In this document: positions 12,589 to 18,321 of the stretch, piece by piece | Numbering within the stretch: the first letter of the stretch is position 1 | Layout: every line of letters begins with the position of its first letter | NCBI GenBank assembly: GCA_031275955.1 | Contig: JAISNZ010000240.1 | Span: 1 to 18,321, forward strand | DNA length: 18,321 nt | From: Desulfovibrio sp. | Lineage (GTDB): Bacteria > Desulfobacterota > Desulfovibrionia > Desulfovibrionales > Desulfovibrionaceae | Direction: 5' to 3' | Made by a program: the position numbers and the translations under genes | Notes under the pieces: generated by a model | Seen by the model: the letters and a program-made list of their open reading frames with translations, nothing else | Database searches by the model: none | Told to the model about the DNA's origin: nothing

Positions 12589-14418
12589 ATGAACGCATCC
12601 TCCCAGCCGCAAGACTTGCAACAGGAACACCTGCGCTTTCTCGAACCTTTGGGGGCCTTCAGCCGCACCCATTCCTGCGGGGAACTCGGCCCCGCCGACC
12701 TGGGGCGGGACGTGCGCCTCTGCGGCTGGGTGCAGTTCCGCCGGGACCACGGCGGGCTGATCTTCGTGGACCTCCGGGACAGGGAGGGCCTGACCCAGGT
12801 GGTCTTCAGCCCAGAGGTCTCCCCCGCCGCCCACGAGACGGCCCACATCCTGCGCCTGGAATATGTGCTCGCCGTGGAGGGCCGCGTCCGCTCGCGGCCC
12901 GAAGGCATGGCCAATCCCCAGATGCCCACGGGGGAAATTGAGGTGGTGGCGCGGTCCTGGAAGCTGCTGAACATTTCCCGGACGCCCCCCTTTCCTGTGG
13001 AAGACCGGGTGGACCCCGGCGAGAATCTGCGCCTGGAATACCGCTATCTGGACCTGCGCCGGCCGCGCATGATCAGGAATCTGCTCCTGCGCCACAAGGT
13101 GACGCAGTCTGTCCGCCGCTATCTGGATGAAGCCGGCTTCCTGGAGGTGGAAACTCCTGTTCTGACCAGATCCACCCCTGAAGGGGCGCGGGATTTCCTG
13201 GTTCCCAGCCGCCTGAATCCGGGGGAGTTCTACGCCCTGCCGCAGTCCCCCCAGCTCTTCAAGCAGCTGCTGATGGTGGCCGGCCTGGACCGCTACTTCC
13301 AGGTGGCCCGCTGCTTCCGCGACGAGGACCTCCGGGCCGACCGCCAGCCCGAATTCACCCAGGTGGACATAGAGATGTCCTTTGTGGACGAGAACGCGGT
13401 CATGACCATGGCCGAGGGCCTCATGGCCCGCGTTTTCGCGGACGTCCTTAGCCTGGAGATTCCCCGCCCCTTCCCCCGCATGTCCCATGCCCGGGCCCTG
13501 GCCGATTACGGCCTGGACAAGCCCGATATCCGTTTTGATCTGCGTCTCAGGGATGTGACCGGCCTGGTGCGCGATTCCGGATTCCGCCTCTTCGCCTCGG
13601 CCCCCCTGGTGAAGGCCCTGCGCCTGCCCGGCGGCGAAAGCCTGAGCCGCAAGGAAATCGACGAGTTCACGGATTTCGTGAAGATCTACGGCGCCCAGGG
13701 GCTGGCCTGGATCAAGATCCGCCGGGACCAGGGCGAAGCGGAATGGCAGTCCCCCATCGCCAAGTTCCTTTCCCCGGAGGAACGCGCCCGCCTCGGCGGC
13801 GATCTGGGTCTTGTGCCCGGAGACATCGTCTTCTTCCAGGCCGGGGAGCCGGGCGTGGTCAACCCGGCTCTGGGCAACCTGCGCCTCAAGCTGGGGGAGC
13901 GCCTGAACCTTATTCCCCCTTCCGCCCATGCCTTCCTCTGGGTGACGGATTTCCCCCTGCTGGAATACAGCGAGGAGGAAAAACGCTTTGTGGCCGCGCA
14001 TCATCCCTTTACCTCCCCCCAGGGAGACGGTTTGGAAAAGGACCCTGCCGGCGCCCTGGCCCGCGCCTATGATCTGGTTCTCAACGGCAACGAGGTGGGC
14101 GGCGGTTCCCTGCGCAACCACACCCTCAGCCTGCAGGAGCGGATGTTTTCGGCTCTGGGCTTTTCCCGGGAAGAGGCGCGGGCCCGGTTCGGCTTTCTCC
14201 TGCGCGCTCTGGAACTGGGGGCCCCGCCTCACGGCGGCATCGCCCTCGGCCTGGACCGCCTGGTCATGCTCCTGGCCGGGGCCTCCTCCATCCGGGACGT
14301 TATCGCCTTTCCCAAGACGCAGAAGGGGTTTTGCCTCATGACCGAGGCGCCCGCGGGGGTTTCCGGCCGCCAGTTGCGCGAACTCGGCCTGCGGCTCCGG
14401 GAAAAGGATCCAGGATAG
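12589..14418 (+). CDS. aspS: Aspartyl-tRNA synthetase, probably non-discriminating
   Basis: The 609-residue bacterial-type class IIb enzyme activates Asp and loads it on tRNA-Asp. The OB-fold anticodon domain covers about 27-130 (GWVQFRRDHGGLIFVDLRD). The catalytic domain has motif 1 near 176-193, motif 2 FRDEDLRADRQPEFTQVDIE (243-262) and motif 3 GIALGLDRLVMLLAGASSIRD (550-570). The bacterial GAD insertion lies between motifs 2 and 3, at about 295-425. His54 and Gly106 match, with one constant offset of 23, His31 and Gly83 of Pseudomonas aeruginosa AspRS, which are known determinants of relaxed tRNA specificity. The enzyme may therefore also make Asp-tRNA-Asn for GatCAB amidation. An N-terminal extension of about 22 residues precedes the usual start of the domain. 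AGGA lies 7 bases before the ATG. Confidence 0.97.
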   Translation: MNASSQPQDLQQEHLRFLEPLGAFSRTHSCGELGPADLGRDVRLCGWVQFRRDHGGLIFVDLRDREGLTQVVFSPEVSPAAHETAHILRLEYVLAVEGRVRSRPEGMANPQMPTGEIEVVARSWKLLNISRTPPFPVEDRVDPGENLRLEYRYLDLRRPRMIRNLLLRHKVTQSVRRYLDEAGFLEVETPVLTRSTPEGARDFLVPSRLNPGEFYALPQSPQLFKQLLMVAGLDRYFQVARCFRDEDLRADRQPEFTQVDIEMSFVDENAVMTMAEGLMARVFADVLSLEIPRPFPRMSHARALADYGLDKPDIRFDLRLRDVTGLVRDSGFRLFASAPLVKALRLPGGESLSRKEIDEFTDFVKIYGAQGLAWIKIRRDQGEAEWQSPIAKFLSPEERARLGGDLGLVPGDIVFFQAGEPGVVNPALGNLRLKLGERLNLIPPSAHAFLWVTDFPLLEYSEEEKRFVAAHHPFTSPQGDGLEKDPAGALARAYDLVLNGNEVGGGSLRNHTLSLQERMFSALGFSREEARARFGFLLRALELGAPPHGGIALGLDRLVMLLAGASSIRDVIAFPKTQKGFCLMTEAPAGVSGRQLRELGLRLREKDPG

Positions 14419-14460
14419 CGGCTTTGCCTTTCCTCTCACCTCTTATCAGGAGTCCGCATC

Positions 14461-15453
14461 ATGAAAAGCGTTCCCTTTGCCAAACGGTTTCTTTTCCTCC
14501 TCGTTCTGGCGGCGGCCCTCGCCTTCCCGGCCTTCGGCTCCTCCCCGGCCCGGGCGGATCAATTCGTCACCCTCGGCACGGGCGGCATTTCTGGCGTTTA
14601 CTACCCCGTGGGCGGCGCCATCTGCCGTCTGGTGAACAAGGACCGCAAAACCCACGGCATCCGCTGCACGGTGGAAAGCACCGGGGCCTCCGTATATAAC
14701 GTCAACGCCATCCGCATCGGCGATCTCGACATGGGCATCGTTCAGGGCGACACCCAGCACTATGCCGCCACCGGCACGGGTTCCGAGCAGTTCGCCAAGG
14801 CCGGTCCGGACCCCAAACTGCGCGCCCTGTTTTCCCTGCACGCCGAGGCCTTCACCCTGGTGGCCCGCGATGACTCCGGGATCAAGGTTTTCACGGATCT
14901 TGCGGGCAAACGGGTCAATGTGGGCGATCCCGGCTCCGGCAACCGCAGCACCATGGAGCTGCTGATGAAGGAATACAACTGGACGGACGCCACCTTCAGC
15001 CTGGCCGCGAACCTGAAGCCGGCGGAAATGGCCGGCGCGCTGTGCGACAACAAGATCGACGCCTATATCTATGTGGTGGGACACCCCAACGGGTCCATCA
15101 AGGAAGCCTCCACCACCTGCAAGTCCCATCTGGTGCCCGTGACCGGCGGAGAAGTGGACGCTTTCCTGAAGAAATACCCCTTCTATCCCGCGGCCGTCAT
15201 CCCCGGCGGCATGTATACCGGCACCCCCGGAGACGTGCAGACCTTCGGGCCCCGCGCCACCGTGGTCACCAGCGCCGATCTGCCGGAAGAGGTCGCCTAT
15301 CAGGTGGTCAAGGCGGTCTTCAGCAATCTGGAGGAGTTCAAAAAGCTCCATCCGGCTCTGGAGAGCCTGACTCCCAAGGAGATGCTCCTGGGCAATTCCG
15401 TGCCCTTCCATCCGGGCGCGGCGCGCTACTTCAAAGAAGCCGGCCTGATGTAA
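14461..15453 (+). CDS. TAXI-family TRAP transporter periplasmic substrate-binding protein
   Basis: A 330-residue exported protein. The signal peptide has a basic start (KR around 8-9), a hydrophobic core (10-26) and probable cleavage after ARA at 30-32. The mature part opens with VTLGTGGISGVYYPVGGAIC (36-55), the signature of the TRAP-associated extracytoplasmic (TAXI) family. Further family blocks are GDLDMGIVQGDT (around 90) and GKRVNVGDPGSGNRSTMELL (around 150-168). It would capture an organic anion in the periplasm and hand it to the permease encoded 24 bases downstream. The substrate cannot be read from the sequence; characterised TAXI proteins often bind glutamate or other carboxylates. 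AGGAG lies 8 bases before the ATG. The gap after aspS is only 42 bases with no terminator, so it may be read from the hisS promoter. Confidence 0.93.
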   Translation: MKSVPFAKRFLFLLVLAAALAFPAFGSSPARADQFVTLGTGGISGVYYPVGGAICRLVNKDRKTHGIRCTVESTGASVYNVNAIRIGDLDMGIVQGDTQHYAATGTGSEQFAKAGPDPKLRALFSLHAEAFTLVARDDSGIKVFTDLAGKRVNVGDPGSGNRSTMELLMKEYNWTDATFSLAANLKPAEMAGALCDNKIDAYIYVVGHPNGSIKEASTTCKSHLVPVTGGEVDAFLKKYPFYPAAVIPGGMYTGTPGDVQTFGPRATVVTSADLPEEVAYQVVKAVFSNLEEFKKLHPALESLTPKEMLLGNSVPFHPGAARYFKEAGLM

Positions 15454-15477
15454 GGAGGCGTCTTCCCCGGGAAACGC

Positions 15478-18069
15478 GTGACCATGGGCATGGATTTCAG
15501 GCGTTCGCAACTGCTGACGCAGATACTGGAAAAGGAGACCGGGCGGCGGAAGCCCAGGGGGCTTGCCCATGCCGTCTGCCTTGCCGTTCCTCTGATCTGG
15601 GCCTTTTGGCAGCTCTGGGTCACCTCGCCGCTGCCCTTCGCCTTCAGTTTCGGAGTCTTCAACGACACCGCCGCCCGCTCACTGCACCTGGCCTTTGCCC
15701 TTTTTCTGGCCTTTGCGGGCTTTCCCCTCTTCCGGGGCGGCCCTTCCGAGCGGATCCCGTGGTATGACTGGCTGCTGGCCCTGGCCGCCGCCTTTTGCGC
15801 CGGCTACCTCTTTCTCTTTCAGGATCAGCTGGCCGAGCGGGCCGGCCGCCCCGAACCTCTGGACATCGTAGTGGCCTGCGCGGGCATGGTCCTTCTTCTG
15901 GAAGCCACGCGCCGGGTCATGGGCCTGCCCATGACCATCGTGGGCATTGTCGTCATCGTCTATGCCTTTGCCGGACCCTATGCCCCGGACCTCATCGCCC
16001 ACAAGGGGGCGACCCTGTCCAGGGGCGCCTCCCAGTTCTGGATCACCTCGGAAGGGGTTTTCGGGGTCCCTCTGGGGGTTTCCACCAGCTTCGTCTTTGT
16101 CTACGTCCTTTTCGGGGCCATGCTGGAAGGCGCCGGGGCGGGCCGGTACCTGACCACCCTGGCCTTCGCCCTCCTCGGCCATTTCCGCGGCGGCCCGGCC
16201 AAGGCCGCTGTGGTGGCCTCCGGCCTGCACGGCCTGATTTCCGGTTCCTCCATCGCCAACGTCCTGACCTGCGGGCCGGTGACCATCATGCTGATGAAAA
16301 AGGTGGGCTTCTCCGCGGAAAAGGCCGGGGCCGTGGAGGTCGCGGCCGGCTCCAACGGGCAGATCATGCCCCCGGTCATGGGCGCCGCCGCCTTCCTGAT
16401 GGTGGAATACATCAACATCTCCTATGCCGATCTCATCCGGCACGCCTTAGTCCCCGCCCTCCTGGCCTACGCCTCCCTGCTGTACATCGTGCACCTGGAA
16501 GCCTGCAAACTGGGGATGGAGGGGCTGCCCAGAAACAGCTCCCTGCGTCTCCAGTTTCTGGGCTGGGGAATCAGCATCGCCTTCCTGATCCTCTTCGTGG
16601 GGGCTCTCTATTACCTCACCGCCTGGATTCCCCTCCTCCTCGGCTCCCTGGCCTGGGCGCTCCTCCTGCCGCTGCTCATCTGCATCTATCTCGGCCTGCT
16701 CTATCTTTCCACCCGCTTTCCCGAACTGCCGGAAGAGGGGGACGAGGCCCTCATGCGCCTGCCCCGCGTGCTGCCCGTCCTCTGTTCCGGCCTGCACTTC
16801 CTGGCGCCCATCCTGACCCTGATCTGGTGCCTGCTGGTGCTGGAAATGTCCCCCGGGCTGGCGGCCTTCTACGCCTGCATGCTGCTCAGTTTCATTCTCC
16901 TGACCCAGTGGCCCCTCCTGGCCCTCATGCGCGGGGAGCCCGTCAAACCGGCCCTGATCAAGGGTTGCGCGCGCTTTTTCAGCAGCTACATCGCCGGGGC
17001 CAGGAACATGGTGGGCATCGGCCTGGCCACGGCCAGCGCCGGCATAGTGGTGGGATCCGTCAGCCTGACGGGCATCGGCCAGGTCCTGACCGGGGTTGTG
17101 GAAATCCTGTCCATGGGCTCACTTCCCCTGCTCCTCATCCTGACGGCCGTCTTCTGCCTGATCCTGGGCATGGGCCTGCCCACCACCGCCAACTACATCA
17201 TCGTCTCCACCCTGCTGGCCCCGGTCATCTTCTCCCTGACCTCCGCCCAGGGCCTGGTTACGCCCCTGGTGGCCATCCATCTCTTCTGCCTCTATTTCGG
17301 GGTCATGGCCGACGCCACGCCTCCGGTGGCCCTGGCCGCCTTCGCCGCCTCGGGCATCTCAGGGGGCGACCCCCTGAAGACAGGGGTGCAGGGATTCCTC
17401 TACGAGATGCGCACGGCCATCCTGCCCTTCGTCTTTCTCTTCAGCCCGGAAATCCTGCTCATCAACATTGAGTCCCCTCTGCACCTGATCTGGGTCATCA
17501 CCACCGCCGCCCTGGCCTGCATGGCCTTTGCCAGCGTCACCCAGCGCTACATGCTCACCCGCAACCGCCTCTGGGAAACCCTCTTCCTCGTCTGCGTCAC
17601 CATCGCCCTCTTCCGCCCGGAACTCGTCCGCGACCGTTTCTTTCCCCCCTACGAGACCCTCCCCGCCGGCGAGGTCGTCCGGACCATCGAAACCCTCGCC
17701 CCCGGCGAGATCATGCGCCTGAAGATCGCCTCGGACAACGGCGGGAGCGTCAAGGAACGCTATATCGCCCTGCCCGTGCGGGCGGGAACGGCTAAGGAGC
17801 GCCTGGCCTTTGCGGGACTGACGGTGGATATGCAGGATACCGCGCTGCCGGTGACGAATATCGACATTGACAGCCACGCGGAAAAGATCGGCCTGCGCAG
17901 CAGCGAGGAACACCGGATCCTGGGCATTGAGGCGGCCCGGGAACAGCCGCCGAAATTCCTTTTCTCCCTCCCCGGCCTTCTGCTTCTGGCGATGGTCTTT
18001 TTTTCCCAGAAACGGCGCAAGGCCAGGGAAGATCGCTTCAAGACGGAAAAATCCACGGTCTTTCTCTGA
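15478..18069 (+). CDS. Fused TRAP transporter permease (DctQ-DctM, 4TM/12TM) with DUF3394-like C-terminus
   Basis: An 863-residue inner-membrane symporter subunit. The N-terminal ~165 residues contain four hydrophobic segments (about 31-49, 66-84, 96-114, 129-147), the DctQ-like part. The DctM-like part (about 150-690) has the conserved blocks GLHGLISGSSIANVLTCGPV (249-268), GSNGQIMPPVMGAAAF (291-306) and GLPTTANYIIVSTLLAP (566-582). TAXI-type TRAP systems typically use such fusions. Residues about 715-828 are soluble, resemble DUF3394 and have a PDZ-like pattern. A last hydrophobic stretch (829-842) and a basic tail end the protein. The start is uncertain: GTG at 15478 (GGGAAA upstream) or ATG at 15484 or 15490. 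GGAGG sits 19 bases before the GTG, which is too far. Energy coupling is presumably a Na+ or H+ gradient. Confidence 0.92.
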   Translation: MTMGMDFRRSQLLTQILEKETGRRKPRGLAHAVCLAVPLIWAFWQLWVTSPLPFAFSFGVFNDTAARSLHLAFALFLAFAGFPLFRGGPSERIPWYDWLLALAAAFCAGYLFLFQDQLAERAGRPEPLDIVVACAGMVLLLEATRRVMGLPMTIVGIVVIVYAFAGPYAPDLIAHKGATLSRGASQFWITSEGVFGVPLGVSTSFVFVYVLFGAMLEGAGAGRYLTTLAFALLGHFRGGPAKAAVVASGLHGLISGSSIANVLTCGPVTIMLMKKVGFSAEKAGAVEVAAGSNGQIMPPVMGAAAFLMVEYINISYADLIRHALVPALLAYASLLYIVHLEACKLGMEGLPRNSSLRLQFLGWGISIAFLILFVGALYYLTAWIPLLLGSLAWALLLPLLICIYLGLLYLSTRFPELPEEGDEALMRLPRVLPVLCSGLHFLAPILTLIWCLLVLEMSPGLAAFYACMLLSFILLTQWPLLALMRGEPVKPALIKGCARFFSSYIAGARNMVGIGLATASAGIVVGSVSLTGIGQVLTGVVEILSMGSLPLLLILTAVFCLILGMGLPTTANYIIVSTLLAPVIFSLTSAQGLVTPLVAIHLFCLYFGVMADATPPVALAAFAASGISGGDPLKTGVQGFLYEMRTAILPFVFLFSPEILLINIESPLHLIWVITTAALACMAFASVTQRYMLTRNRLWETLFLVCVTIALFRPELVRDRFFPPYETLPAGEVVRTIETLAPGEIMRLKIASDNGGSVKERYIALPVRAGTAKERLAFAGLTVDMQDTALPVTNIDIDSHAEKIGLRSSEEHRILGIEAAREQPPKFLFSLPGLLLLAMVFFSQKRRKAREDRFKTEKSTVFL

Positions 18070-18083
18070 AAACGCCGGGTTGT

Positions 18084-18098
18084 CGGGGCTGCGCCCCG
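18084..18098. terminator. Short GC hairpin after the TRAP permease
   Basis: CGGGGC (18084-18089) and GCCCCG (18093-18098) pair around a 3-base loop, starting 15 bases after the permease stop codon. No proper T-tract follows; TCTTTTCC comes 15 bases later. It may act as a weak or bidirectional terminator. It shares its stem with the hairpin at 40-54. Confidence 0.4.
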
Positions 18099-18141
18099 AA
18101 GCGGGGGCATATCTTTTCCTTTGGAGGAAATCAGGGCGGGC

Positions 18142-18180
18142 TTATTCACCGTCTTTAAGCTGAACTTCCAGAGCCTTTTT
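18142..18180 (-). pseudogene. Possible 3' remnant of a minus-strand gene cut off by an insertion sequence
   Basis: On the minus strand, 12 codons ending in TAA read KKALEVQLKDGE, a protein-like C-terminus. The same frame meets TAG at 18181-18183, exactly where the sequence turns AT-rich. This fits a convergent gene whose 5' part was displaced by the element on the right. Twelve codons are too few to name a family, and chance is possible. Confidence 0.25.
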
Positions 18181-18255
18181 CTATAACCATCGGATAATAT
18201 AAGGATTATGTAGTTTCATGCCAAAATGTACCCATGTAAAATATAATTTTATTTC

Positions 18256-18283
18256 TTGACTTATCTTTTCGATATGATATTAT
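18256..18283 (+). promoter_or_regulatory. Near-consensus sigma70 promoter for the transposase
   Basis: TTGACT (18256-18261), 16 bases, then TATTAT (18278-18283). The expected transcription start, 6-8 bases after the -10, falls on or next to the A of the ATG at 18290. Confidence 0.7.
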
Positions 18284-18289
18284 CTAGCC

Positions 18290-18321
18290 ATGTACATTGA
18301 ATCAGTACCCAACCGCAATTC
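18290..18321 (+). CDS. IS1634-family-like transposase, N-terminal start only
   Basis: Only ten full codons are inside the window: MYIESVPNRN, with the next codon starting TC. This strongly recalls the N-terminus of IS1634-type (IS4-superfamily, DDE) transposases, which typically begin with a short strand ending in VPNRNSPP. The ATG is preceded by a strong promoter and by no Shine-Dalgarno. The AT-rich context differs from every other gene here, as expected of a transferred element. The family call rests on recall of ten residues, so it is provisional; a partial frame open to the edge is certain. Confidence 0.6.
   Translation, partial: MYIESVPNRN

Larger units (their letters stand above)
18181..18321 (+). 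mobile_element. Left end of an IS1634-like insertion sequence (truncated by the window edge)
   Basis: From about 18181 the composition changes abruptly from GC-rich to strongly AT-rich. This stretch holds a good promoter and the first codons of a transposase-like protein. The left boundary is inferred from the composition change and the apparent truncated frame at 18142-18180. The terminal inverted repeat and target duplication cannot be seen because the right end lies outside the window. Confidence 0.55.

Noticed and set aside
12199..14439. 746-codon minus-strand frame opposite hisS/aspS
   Set aside because: Antisense shadow of two certain synthetase genes, with composition typical of reversed GC-rich coding DNA.
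1..18321. CRISPR array, tRNA or rRNA genes
   Set aside because: I saw no regularly spaced direct repeats, no tRNA cloverleaf and no rRNA-like sequence.

Overview
The window is GC-rich bacterial chromosome, and it most resembles a sulfate-reducing or related member of the Desulfovibrionales. That placement is inferred from protein character: a HisRS with paired cysteines, AspRS next to HisRS, a presequence-protease-like M16C peptidase, dCache hybrid kinases and a fused TAXI-type TRAP transporter. It was not tested by any search. The last ~140 bases are abruptly AT-rich and belong to an incoming insertion sequence.

Left block (1-4537, all minus strand). A small HTH (excisionase/MerR-like) DNA-binding protein comes first in the direction of transcription. 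A conserved-looking protein of unknown function, a stand-alone CBM48 glycogen-binding-type domain protein and a large M16C metallopeptidase follow. The peptidase frame is intact over 967 codons except for one in-frame TAG, which lies exactly where the third zinc-ligand glutamate (the N-E-M-K-G motif) should be. The intergenic gaps carry long GC-rich inverted repeats.

Middle block (4538-11161, plus strand). After a 337-base divergent gap come two tandem, membrane-bound hybrid sensor histidine kinases that overlap by 4 bases. The first keeps its phosphorylatable His and one good receiver domain, but has degraded ATP-binding G boxes, a receiver without its acceptor Asp and no HPt. The second has complete kinase motifs, two receivers and an HPt. 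The pair looks like a two-input phosphorelay in which the second kinase does the catalysis. No response regulator with an output domain is present.

Right block (11162-18069, plus strand). A strong sigma70-type promoter starts a run of closely spaced genes: hisS, aspS (with residues typical of a non-discriminating AspRS), a TAXI-family periplasmic binding protein and a fused DctQ-DctM TRAP permease with a C-terminal DUF3394-like region. The gaps are 24, 42 and 24 bases, with no evident terminator between them.

Right edge (18070-18321). A short GC hairpin is followed by a possible remnant of a minus-strand gene's 3' end. The AT-rich left end of an IS1634-like element comes next, with a near-consensus promoter placed so close to the transposase ATG that the mRNA may be leaderless. 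The most notable observations are the zinc-ligand nonsense codon, the asymmetric kinase pair and the IS junction.
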